33,389 bases of DNA from an uncultured Lachnospiraceae bacterium (GTDB lineage: Bacteria > Bacillota > Clostridia > Lachnospirales > Lachnospiraceae): assembly GCA_910586315.1 (NCBI GenBank), contig CAJUIP010000037.1, positions 1 through 33,389 of the forward strand. The letters are read 5' to 3'. Shown here piece by piece: positions 1 through 6,561 of the stretch; position 1 is the stretch's first letter; each line of letters begins with the position of its first letter. The position numbers and the translations under genes are program-made. The notes under the pieces were generated by a model. That model saw nothing but the letters and a program-made list of their open reading frames with translations, was not told the DNA's origin and searched no databases.

Positions 1-1164
1 GTTCTGGCTCATCTCAAGACCGGATACAAGAACGCCGCCTGCGTTTACAGCCTTGGACGGAGCAACAACCATGTTCGGCTGATCCATTAAGAATCTAAGA
101 GCATCGTTGGTTGTCGGCATGTTAGCAACTTCGATATAGTATTTAATGTTGTTGGCAACGATTCTCTTAGCCTGTTCCATATTAACGTCGTTCTGAGTTG
201 CACACGGCATAATGATGTCAACCTTCTCGCCCCACGGCTTGTCACCCGGTACGAACTTGCAGCCGAACTTATCAGCGTAATCCTGAACTTTGTTACGGCC
301 GGACGCTCTCATCTCAAGCATGAAGTTGATCTTCTCTTCTGTTGTAACTCCATCCGGATCATAGATGTATCCATCCGGGCCAGACAGGGTAACAGCCTTA
401 GCGCCTAACTCAGCTAACTTCTTGGCAGCGCCCCATGCTACATTACCGAAACCAGCGAGAGCAACTGTCTTGCCTTCGATTGTATCATTCTCGTGTTTCA
501 GAACTGCCTGCAGATAGTAAACAGCGCCATAACCAGTAGCTTCCGGACGGATTAAGGAACCGCCGAAGGATCTTCCCTTACCAGTAATTGTTCCGTTCTC
601 AAACGCTCCTCTGATCTTGCGGTACTGACCATACAGATAGCCGATCTCACGAGCGCCTACGCCAAGGTCGCCAGCCGGGATATCAATGTCCGGACCAATG
701 TGACGATATAACTCTGTCATGAAGGACTGGCAGAATCTCATAACTTCTCCATCGCTCTTTCCGTTGGGATCAAAGTCGGAACCACCCTTGGCGCCGCCCA
801 TCGGAAGAGTTGTCAGGCTGTTCTTGAAGGTCTGCTCGAAGCCTAAGAACTTCATAATGGAAAGGTTTACGGACGGAGCAAAACGTAAGCCTCCCTTGTA
901 CGGTCCAATCGCGCCATTGAACTGTACGCGGTAACCACGGTTAACATGTGTCTGACCATTATCATCTACCCACGGAACACGGAACTCAATTGTTCTCTCC
1001 GGCTCTACCATTCTCTCAAGAAGAGCAACCTTCTCATACTCCGGATGAGCGTCTACAACCGGACCTAAAGAAGATAAAACCTCTTCTGCGGTCTGAAGGA
1101 ACTCCGGCTCGTTAGCGTTCTTTTCTTTTAACTCCGCCAATACTCTGTCAACATACTTGCTCAT
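1..1164 (-). CDS. gdhA: Glutamate dehydrogenase, small hexameric type, C-terminus cut by window edge
   Basis: Catalyses reversible oxidative deamination of glutamate to 2-oxoglutarate and ammonia in the cytoplasm. The ATG at 1164 follows AAGGAGG at 1175-1181. The 388 codons present cover most of a ~450-residue enzyme; the rest lies left of the window. Translating the minus strand shows the catalytic region with PYKGGLRF (Lys90), Lys114, PMGGAKGG (Lys126) and the AGDLG aspartate (Asp166), then the Rossmann motif GFGNVAWG. The sequence closely resembles the NAD-linked C. symbiosum enzyme as I remember it. The SGPDGYIYD segment at the end of the nucleotide-binding strand keeps the Pro-Asp pair associated there with NAD rather than NADP, so NAD use is my inference. 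It is divergent from a regulator gene and has an apparent ~310-nt leader. Family assignment is very secure; cofactor is moderately sure. Confidence 0.97.
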   Translation of the reverse strand, partial: MSKYVDRVLAELKEKNANEPEFLQTAEEVLSSLGPVVDAHPEYEKVALLERMVEPERTIEFRVPWVDDNGQTHVNRGYRVQFNGAIGPYKGGLRFAPSVNLSIMKFLGFEQTFKNSLTTLPMGGAKGGSDFDPNGKSDGEVMRFCQSFMTELYRHIGPDIDIPAGDLGVGAREIGYLYGQYRKIRGAFENGTITGKGRSFGGSLIRPEATGYGAVYYLQAVLKHENDTIEGKTVALAGFGNVAWGAAKKLAELGAKAVTLSGPDGYIYDPDGVTTEEKINFMLEMRASGRNKVQDYADKFGCKFVPGDKPWGEKVDIIMPCATQNDVNMEQAKRIVANNIKYYIEVANMPTTNDALRFLMDQPNMVVAPSKAVNAGGVLVSGLEMSQN

Positions 1165-1478
1165 TTCGCAAATACCTCCTTAAATTTGGTTGTTTTTAAC
1201 CCCTGTGCTTTTTCGCACCAATAAGAGACTTAAAATACGAAATCCTGTTTTTAATTAGGACTCTTGCGTCTCAATTAATAACGGAATCAGGAGACGCTTC
1301 ACAGAATATCGAATCATTTGTACAAATTGTTTCAATTAATCCTGTAATATCCCGTTTCCCCGCAGAATAGCGGGAATCCTTCTATCTCTTCCCGCAGGCC
1401 TCTCTCCTTTTCCCTAGTTGAAAAATGCCTGCCAAAATTCCGTCTATTTAAGACTTATGTATTTTACGTCTTTTATTT
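1165..1478 (-). promoter_or_regulatory. Long structured 5' leader of gdhA
   Basis: If the promoter at 1485-1513 is used, the gdhA transcript starts near 1478 and carries ~310 untranslated nucleotides. The leader contains three short complementary blocks. On the minus strand, GCGGGAA (1395-1389) can pair with TTCCCGC (1376-1370), and the latter's CCCGC can instead pair with GCGGG (1363-1359), so the two hairpins exclude each other. Further down, GCGTCTC/GAGACGC (1297-1291 and 1272-1266) and GTGC/GCAC (1218-1215 and 1208-1205) can form stems close to the ribosome binding site. I see no match to a riboswitch class I know and no open frame worth naming. An imperfect palindrome with AAGAC/GTCTT arms (1450-1472) sits at the predicted transcription start and could be an operator. 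Confidence 0.45.
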
Positions 1479-1484
1479 GCCTCT

Positions 1485-1513
1485 ATTTTAACATAGGCTT
1501 TTGACTTTGTCAA
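1485..1513 (-). promoter_or_regulatory. gdhA promoter
   Basis: On the minus strand a perfect -35 TTGACA (1513-1508) is followed after exactly 17 bp by TAAAAT (1490-1485), one mismatch from consensus. Transcription should start near 1478. The -35 box overlaps the back-to-back promoter of the divergent regulator gene. Confidence 0.7.
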
Positions 1514-1529
1514 CATTCTGTGATACGAT
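1501..1529 (+). promoter_or_regulatory. Promoter of the divergent regulator gene
   Basis: TTGACT (1501-1506), a 17-bp spacer and TACGAT (1524-1529) preceded by TG at 1521-1522 make an extended -10 promoter. Its -35 box and that of gdhA form the inverted repeat TTGACTTTGTCAA (1501-1513), so both polymerase sites share the same DNA. This placement argues against translation starting at the in-frame TTG at 1501. Confidence 0.65.
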
Positions 1530-1602
1530 TCTAACAGAATCCGATTTATCGACATGCTTGTCATTAAAAGACCTGCTCTTTCCAGAAAGGAGTGCCTTAT
1601 CC

Positions 1603-2913
1603 ATGATTACTATCAGCATCGTGAGTCCTCAAAAATCCATGGACGCCATTGACAGGGCCATCGCCCAGAAAGATTTCGGATGCATTTTCCACAAGTACGT
1701 CTACGACCGCCTGGAGGAAATTGAGTCAATCTACGAACAATGTAAAGATTCCAGCGATGTGATTTTCTTTTCCGGTGAGCTCGGTTATTCCTATATGCTG
1801 ACCCACGTTGACAACATTCAGGTTCCCTGTACGCTGATTTCTTATGAAGAAAAACATATTTTGTCCATTCTTTTAAATTTTGTCCTGCGTTACCCGCATA
1901 TTCCGCTCAACCGGGTCTATATTGATTTTTTGACTCCGGTCAACGATTTCATGAATCTGAAAAAATACCTGGGCTCCGACTTTATGCCCTATGTATTTGA
2001 AAACCCGGTCTACAATTATAACACCTTAAAAGAAAGAGCAGAAGAACTCTGGAATTCCGGAAAAATTGACATCATGCTCACCAGGACCACCAACCAGCTT
2101 GATGTGTTAAACCGTTTAAAAATTCCCTACATTCATATTCTCCCTTCTGAAGAGATGATCCGGGACTCCATAAAGAGCGCTGTCAATGCCATCCGCTTAA
2201 AACAGAAAAACCAGTCCAGCAAACTGGTGATTTTGATTAAGTTAATTTATCCGGAACACATTACTTCCATGGACCGGGAATATCTGGAGATCACCCTCCA
2301 TAAATACCTTCTGGATTTCAGAAAGGAATTTCAATATGAATTTGCCATCCACTCTGTATCCAACCGCTATGAACTGGATATGGACAGCGATCTCTACCGT
2401 GACAGTTTTGAAAGGATCCAGGACATGATCGCCTATCTGGACCAAAAAGGAGATCTGGAATTCCGACTGGGCGCCGGGTTCGGCAAATCCATCGGAGAAA
2501 GCCACTACCAGGCAGAGCGCGCTCTCCAGGAGGCCATCAAATACGGAAAAAACGACGGCTTCATTATCCATGGAGAGGACAATATCCTGACCGGCCCCCT
2601 CTCCCTCACCAGGACCTTAAATTACAGCTACTCCAATACAAAAGCCCTGGCCTACTCCCAGGAAAACGGCATCAACGAAAGCAATCTTTTAAAAATCGTG
2701 GGCCTGTTTCAGATGGACGAGAACTCCGTCATCACCGCCGCTTCCCTGTCCCAGTGGCTCAATATCACCAGCCGCAGCTGCAACCGGATTCTCCAGCAGC
2801 TTCTAGACTCCAAACTGATCGAAGAGATTGAATCCCAGAAACAGGAAGGCAAAGGACGTCCCACCAGGCAATACCGCTTTATCAGGCAGAAATTCATCCA
2901 GACCTTCTTTTAA
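1603..2913 (+). CDS. Winged-helix transcriptional regulator with N-terminal sensory region (possible gdhA regulator)
   Basis: Predicted 436-residue cytoplasmic regulator. The ATG at 1603 is chosen because AGAAAGGAG (1584-1592) lies at the right distance; an in-frame TTG at 1501 is inside the promoter. Residues ~1-200 alternate beta strands and helices and end in a segment (IDIMLTRTTNQLDVL, then IPYIHILPSEEMIRDSI) that recalls the PrpR_N sensory fold; this is only a resemblance. Residues ~205-325 contain LEFRLGAGFGKSIGESHYQAE, similar in layout to the GGDEF/GTP-cyclohydrolase-III-like regions of CdaR-type regulators. Residues ~372-428 form a winged helix-turn-helix (SLSQWLNITSRSCNRILQQL, then a GKGRPTRQY wing). 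No membrane segment is seen. Its promoter overlaps that of gdhA, so control of gdhA, and possibly autoregulation, is a reasonable inference. I cannot name the family exactly. Confidence 0.85.
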   Translation: MITISIVSPQKSMDAIDRAIAQKDFGCIFHKYVYDRLEEIESIYEQCKDSSDVIFFSGELGYSYMLTHVDNIQVPCTLISYEEKHILSILLNFVLRYPHIPLNRVYIDFLTPVNDFMNLKKYLGSDFMPYVFENPVYNYNTLKERAEELWNSGKIDIMLTRTTNQLDVLNRLKIPYIHILPSEEMIRDSIKSAVNAIRLKQKNQSSKLVILIKLIYPEHITSMDREYLEITLHKYLLDFRKEFQYEFAIHSVSNRYELDMDSDLYRDSFERIQDMIAYLDQKGDLEFRLGAGFGKSIGESHYQAERALQEAIKYGKNDGFIIHGEDNILTGPLSLTRTLNYSYSNTKALAYSQENGINESNLLKIVGLFQMDENSVITAASLSQWLNITSRSCNRILQQLLDSKLIEEIESQKQEGKGRPTRQYRFIRQKFIQTFF

Positions 2914-3014
2914 TTGCCAAAAAACCTGCCGCTCCGTTTTCTGCACATCCGCCGGAGGCTCATAGGAAACACTTTCATGCATGGTGGTGCCTGATGGCAG
3001 GCATGGGGGCTTAT

Positions 3015-3080
3015 GAAACAAAAGAATTCCGCCCCGGTTGGTATTGACCGGAGCGGAATGGAACACTTTTTCCTTTTCCT
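3015..3080. terminator. Bidirectional terminator between convergent genes
   Basis: ATTCCGC (3026-3032) pairs with GCGGAAT (3053-3059), and inside it CCGGT (3034-3038) pairs with ACCGG (3047-3051). On the plus strand a T-rich stretch follows (3068-3078); on the minus strand the stem is followed by TCTTTTGTTTC. It can serve both the plus-strand regulator ending at 2913 and the minus-strand DUF2325 gene ending at 3092. Confidence 0.7.
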
Positions 3081-3091
3081 GCCTCCTGTTT

Positions 3092-3373
3092 TTAGGAACA
3101 ATGTCTCTCAAGAATTTCTTCCAGCGCATTCTGGCTGCTGGTGTGGCAGCGGACCACGTTGGTTCTCTGCTCATCCACTTTGTCCAGGACACAGCGAATC
3201 ATTTTGTGAGATACGGTGCTGGTAAACAGAATCAGCAAATCCGGACATCCGATTTGTTTATCTAGTCCTGTCTTCATCTGGGTAAATACTTTCGCCTTAT
3301 ATTTATGATTCTGACAGATTTCCTTGTACTGTCTGACCATACGGTCATGTCCTCCAATGATAATAACGCTCAT
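3092..3373 (-). CDS. DUF2325 domain protein, probably in the metal regulon
   Basis: Small 93-residue cytoplasmic protein beginning MSVIIIGGHDRM. The ATG at 3373 is preferred over the upstream in-frame ATG at 3427 because it has CAGGAGGGA directly upstream and because 3427 falls next to the operator. The N-terminal IIIGGHDRM strand-loop-helix and the later CPDLLILFTSTVSHKM segment match the layout of DUF2325 proteins, which often lie beside iron-transport or metal-responsive regulator genes. The biochemical role is not known to me. It is divergent from the DtxR-like regulator and shares a 207-bp control region with two palindromes, so regulation by that protein is likely. Confidence 0.8.
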   Translation of the reverse strand: MSVIIIGGHDRMVRQYKEICQNHKYKAKVFTQMKTGLDKQIGCPDLLILFTSTVSHKMIRCVLDKVDEQRTNVVRCHTSSQNALEEILERHCS

Positions 3374-3430
3374 ATGCCGATTCCCTCCTGGTCTGTTTAT
3401 TTTTGCTCCCACCAGCAAATTTTCCATTTT

Positions 3431-3448
3431 AGTTAGTATATACTAACT
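3431..3448. promoter_or_regulatory. Palindromic operator 1, DtxR/MntR type
   Basis: AGTTAGTATATACTAACT is a perfect 18-bp palindrome in the gap between the DUF2325 gene and the DtxR-like regulator gene. The TTAG...CTAA arms fit operators of DtxR/MntR-family repressors. Confidence 0.7.
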
Positions 3449-3459
3449 CATGTTTATAA

Positions 3460-3475
3460 GTTAGCATATACTAAC
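3460..3475. promoter_or_regulatory. Palindromic operator 2, DtxR/MntR type
   Basis: GTTAGCATATACTAAC differs from operator 1 by one base and is centred 28 bp from it. It lies just downstream (in the minus direction) of a TTGACA at 3487-3482, so binding should block transcription of the DUF2325 gene. Confidence 0.7.
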
Positions 3476-3511
3476 CCGTTTTGTCAAGACCGATTTTTTG
3501 AAACTTTAAAT

Positions 3512-3540
3512 TTGACCGCAATTCTATGTTGTGTTATACT
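3512..3540 (+). promoter_or_regulatory. Promoter of the DtxR-like regulator gene
   Basis: TTGACC (3512-3517), a 17-bp spacer and TATACT (3535-3540) preceded by TG at 3532-3533. Start near 3547. The two operators lie upstream of this promoter rather than over it. Confidence 0.7.
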
Positions 3541-3580
3541 AAAATCAATTGACTTCTACTTGTAATAGGGGGGTATTTGA

Positions 3581-3955
3581 TTGAAAATTCAGGAATCTGC
3601 TGAAAACTATTTGGAAACCATTCTCATCTTGGGACAGGAAAAGCCCTATGTCCGCTCCATTGATATCGCCAACGAACTGGGATTCTCAAAGCCCAGCGTC
3701 AGCGTCGCTATGAAAAATTTAAGAACAAACGGATACATTCTTGTAGATGAAAACGGCCATATCACCCTGACCGAATCCGGACATAAAATTGCAGAAACCA
3801 TCTATGAGCGTCATACGGCTCTGTCTGACTGGCTTATGAAGTTAGGCGTTGACAAGGAAACGGCCACTGAGGATGCCTGCCGTATCGAGCACGTGATCAG
3901 CGCCAAAAGTTTTGCTGCCATCAAGGCCCATATCAAGAGTGAAACCGAAAAATAA
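3581..3955 (+). CDS. DtxR/MntR-family metal-dependent transcriptional regulator
   Basis: Predicted 124-residue repressor. Residues ~1-65 form the typical winged helix: QESAENYLETILIL, then RSIDIANELGFSKPSVSVAMKNL as helix-turn-helix and a GYILVDENGHITLTESG wing. Residues ~66-120 match the dimerisation and metal-binding region, with helix AETIYERHTALSDWLMKLGV and the DACRIEHVIS segment, whose Glu and His are usual metal ligands. There is no SH3-like third domain, as in MntR and short clostridial members. Translation starts at TTG (3581), supported by an AGGGGGGT site at 3567-3574. In known relatives Mn or Fe activates DNA binding; which metal is used here is not evident. The palindromes at 3431-3475 are its likely targets. 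Confidence 0.9.
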   Translation: MKIQESAENYLETILILGQEKPYVRSIDIANELGFSKPSVSVAMKNLRTNGYILVDENGHITLTESGHKIAETIYERHTALSDWLMKLGVDKETATEDACRIEHVISAKSFAAIKAHIKSETEK

Positions 3956-4032
3956 TTTTCTCCTCCAGAGACCGCATGAGCCAGCCCCGGGCAGAAAGCG
4001 GTACCGCCGCAAGGGGCGGAATTGCCGTTTCG

Positions 4033-4695
4033 TTATTCCTCATCCAGGCGGTTTTTGACTGTAAAAACCGCAAGCTGAGTCCGGTCTTTAAGCTCCAGTT
4101 TCTCCAGGATTCTGGAAATATGGTTCCGGACTGTGCCCTCTGCCAGAAAAAGCTCTGCCGCAATCTCTTTGTTATCCATTCCTCTGGCCACAAGGCCCAT
4201 AATGTCACGCTCCCGTTCTGTAATTGTTCCGATTTTTTCTTCTGTCCTCCGGTCCCTTTCCGGCTTTCTCTTTTCCAATGCCGTCATCTGTTTTCTCATT
4301 CCGTCAAACACGCTGCCGCCAAACACCCGAACACCCATGCAGACCGCTTTCACGGACTGAATCACCTTTTCATCTTCCATTTCCTTTAAAATATATCCGT
4401 CGGCTCCCTTTCCCACTGCGGCCTCCACAGTCTCGGTATCGTCAAATGTGGTCAGCACCAGTATCTTAATCTCCGGGAACTGTTCCTTTATTTTTTCGAT
4501 CCCCCAGCTTCCGTCATATCCCGGCATCCGCATGTCCATAAGAACCACGTCCGGCTGTTCTTTCCGGCACAGCTCGAAGGCCTCTTTTCCATCCGCGGCA
4601 AGACCGGTCACTAAAATTTCCGGATCCTGGCTTAAAATCGCCTTAAGCCCCTGCCTTAATATCTGGATATCATCTGCAACTACAACTCTTATCAT
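4033..4695 (-). CDS. NarL/LuxR-family response regulator
   Basis: 220 residues with an N-terminal receiver domain (~1-120) and a C-terminal LuxR-type helix-turn-helix (~158-215). The acidic pocket is VVADD (Asp8, Asp9), the phosphorylation site is Asp54 in VLMDMRMPG, the switch threonine is in LTTFDD (~82) and the conserved lysine is Lys104 in YILKE. ITERERDIMGLVARGMDNKEI starts the output domain and EGTVRNHISRILEKL is the recognition helix. The start codon overlaps the stop of the upstream kinase gene as ATGA (4692-4695), so the two are translationally coupled partners. The linker is long and charged (EKRKPERDRRTEEK). Target genes are unknown; the palindrome upstream of the kinase gene is a candidate site. 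Confidence 0.95.
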   Translation of the reverse strand: MIRVVVADDIQILRQGLKAILSQDPEILVTGLAADGKEAFELCRKEQPDVVLMDMRMPGYDGSWGIEKIKEQFPEIKILVLTTFDDTETVEAAVGKGADGYILKEMEDEKVIQSVKAVCMGVRVFGGSVFDGMRKQMTALEKRKPERDRRTEEKIGTITERERDIMGLVARGMDNKEIAAELFLAEGTVRNHISRILEKLELKDRTQLAVFTVKNRLDEE

Positions 4696-6428
4696 GTTTT
4701 CTTCTCCTTTACCGGAAGACTCAGATAAATCTGGAATCCCTCTCCCGCCGTCGAAAAGAACCTGACGGTCCCGCCTGCTTTTTCTGTCCGCTCACGGATT
4801 CCCCGGATTCCGTTGCTTTCCCGGATATTTTCACAACCGCGTCCGTCGTCAAAGATAAACAGTCTCAGGAAATCCCTCTCAAATTTCACGATCACATCCA
4901 TGCGGGACGCTGCCGCGTATTTTAAGCAGTTGGTGATGGCCTCCCGCAAAATCCCATAAACCACAGGCGCCAGACAGGTATAAGCCTGGCTGTCTTCTCC
5001 CTGGATTTCCACCTCCACCGGGATTTCTTTCACACATCCCGCCAGATCTTCCACGGTTCCTGTCACCGTAGTTTCCTTTTCCCGGCGCATTTCATTGATG
5101 GAACAGCGCAGCTCACGAATTCCCCCTGTCACCAGTTCCTGGGCTTGGGCCATATACTCATATATCTTGTCATCCGGCGAAGGACAAATATCCATCTGCG
5201 GCGTCAGTTCTTTCATCTGAGTACGCATCAGCCTGAGCAGGGACTGTATCATAGTGAGCGTATGGCCTGTGGTGTCGTGGACCTCCTGTGCAATGCGGTT
5301 CCTCTCCCGTTCCACTGCCAGACGCCGCTCCGAAAACTCCAGTTCTTCCTTATTTTTAAGGGCCTGGTAAAACTCGCTCACATCCGTTAAAATCACGGCC
5401 GTGGCTTCCGTCTGTCCTCTGGCATTTTTATACCGGTACTGTTTCATGCGAAGCCTGGTCCCGTCTTCCCACAGGGCCTCCGCTGTTTCCCGGTCCCCCG
5501 GTTCTTCCCGAGGTTCCCGCTCTTCCACGAGTCTCTGTTCATCCCGATTTTCCCGCTCTTTCCGAAGTCCCCGCTCTTCTTTGCCCAGTGGTAATCCTGA
5601 AAACCCCATGGCACTCAGCTTTTTATTCACTGACTCCATGTTCTCGTTTTCTCCAAGGCCGATCCATCTCTTCGCCGCCTGGTTATAGTAGGTCAGCGTC
5701 CCTCTCCGGTCGTAGACGAGAACGCCCTCCGCGATAGAGTCAAAAATATGCTCAAACGCCATGGCGTTCACGTCCAGAAAGTCATACCGGAAAACGGCGA
5801 TGAGCATTAAAAAGCTGGACCAGGCAAAGGCCGGAGGCGTAAGATCAAAGCCGGATTTCACGGCTCCGGAGAGATACAGGCAGTTAAAGCACAGGGGAAT
5901 GGCTCCGGCCAGGCAGATCACCGCCAGATGCCTGACCTCCACCCTCCTCTTAATGAACTCCCGGAATACCACTGCCATTCCGCCCACAACGCACACATAC
6001 GTAAAAAGCATATGGAAATAAAAGACGGGGCCGTATTTCACCGCATCCACTTCGAACTGGCGGTAAAACAGATTATGGCTTTCATTGGTCAGAAACATCG
6101 CATAATTGAAAATGGAGATTCCAAAAAGCAGACGCCTTATGAAGGGGCCCGGGTCTTTTTTGCAGTACCCGAAGGAAAACTCCAGCCAGGCCGGACCGAT
6201 AAAGCTGATTCCGGCGTAAGAAATCCCATAAGCCACATATTTCATTGTCCTGGCAGTGAGAAATTCGGAAAACAGAAGTGGAACACACCAAATCATCACC
6301 AGCGCCTGACACGCGGCCAGAGCCAGAGTTTCCTTATTTCTTCCCGCCTTAAGAAGCAGCCATCCCGATGTATAAACAGAACATCCGATGGTACAAAGAT
6401 AGGTTATCTGTAGCAGAAATCCTCCCAT
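4692..6428 (-). CDS. Membrane sensor histidine kinase (HisKA_7TM-like sensor, PAS, HisKA_3)
   Basis: 578 residues. The N-terminal ~220 residues are largely hydrophobic, about seven membrane segments, and resemble the 7TM sensor found on many Firmicute kinases. A PAS-like domain follows (~222-350; SIAEGVLVYDRRGTLTYYNQAAKRWIGL), interrupted by a highly charged RKERENRDEQRLVEE-type stretch (~286-322). The HisKA_3 dimerisation helix contains ERNRIAQEVHDTTGHTL with the phosphoacceptor His384. The ATPase domain shows REAITNCLKYA (N box) and FDDGRGC, then GIRGIRERTEKAGG (G boxes). The ATG at 6428 is preferred over a TTG at 6452, because GGAGGG precedes it and nothing like a ribosome site precedes the TTG. 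It overlaps the response regulator gene by 4 nt. The signal is unknown. Confidence 0.93.
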   Translation of the reverse strand: MGGFLLQITYLCTIGCSVYTSGWLLLKAGRNKETLALAACQALVMIWCVPLLFSEFLTARTMKYVAYGISYAGISFIGPAWLEFSFGYCKKDPGPFIRRLLFGISIFNYAMFLTNESHNLFYRQFEVDAVKYGPVFYFHMLFTYVCVVGGMAVVFREFIKRRVEVRHLAVICLAGAIPLCFNCLYLSGAVKSGFDLTPPAFAWSSFLMLIAVFRYDFLDVNAMAFEHIFDSIAEGVLVYDRRGTLTYYNQAAKRWIGLGENENMESVNKKLSAMGFSGLPLGKEERGLRKERENRDEQRLVEEREPREEPGDRETAEALWEDGTRLRMKQYRYKNARGQTEATAVILTDVSEFYQALKNKEELEFSERRLAVERERNRIAQEVHDTTGHTLTMIQSLLRLMRTQMKELTPQMDICPSPDDKIYEYMAQAQELVTGGIRELRCSINEMRREKETTVTGTVEDLAGCVKEIPVEVEIQGEDSQAYTCLAPVVYGILREAITNCLKYAAASRMDVIVKFERDFLRLFIFDDGRGCENIRESNGIRGIRERTEKAGGTVRFFSTAGEGFQIYLSLPVKEKKT

Positions 6429-6482
6429 ATATCCCTCCGCACTGCCCGACAAATTAAGTTACCGTCCGCCTGATGCTTCTTG

Positions 6483-6501
6483 TCCGTCATAGTATGACGG
6501 A
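6483..6501. promoter_or_regulatory. Perfect palindrome upstream of the two-component genes
   Basis: TCCGTCATAGTATGACGGA is a 19-bp perfect inverted repeat around a central G, 55 bp before the kinase start codon. NarL/LuxR-type regulators bind inverted repeats, so this may be the partner regulator's own site. It has no T tract and does not look like a terminator. Confidence 0.5.
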
Positions 6502-6522
6502 AAGCAATTTTCAGACACGCTC

Positions 6523-6547
6523 TAAAACGGGCAGGAAGATGCCCCGT
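6523..6547 (-). terminator. Probable terminator of the repeat-bearing membrane protein gene
   Basis: On the minus strand ACGGGGCA (6547-6540) pairs with TGCCCGT (6533-6527) with one bulged G and a 6-nt loop, followed by TTTTAG. It lies 15 nt after the stop of the upstream gene. Confidence 0.5.
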
Positions 6548-6561
6548 GAACAGCAACACAA

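Noticed and set aside
1501..1602. N-terminal extension of the winged-helix regulator from a TTG
   Set aside because: It covers the -35 and -10 boxes, and a good ribosome site precedes the ATG at 1603.
3956..4032. Terminator between the DtxR-like gene and the response regulator gene
   Set aside because: The region is GC-rich with short self-complementary pieces such as GCGGTACCGC, but no stem followed by a convincing T tract.
5928..6413. Plus-strand frame of 161 codons opposite the kinase gene
   Set aside because: Antisense to a clear histidine kinase, with no recognisable motifs.
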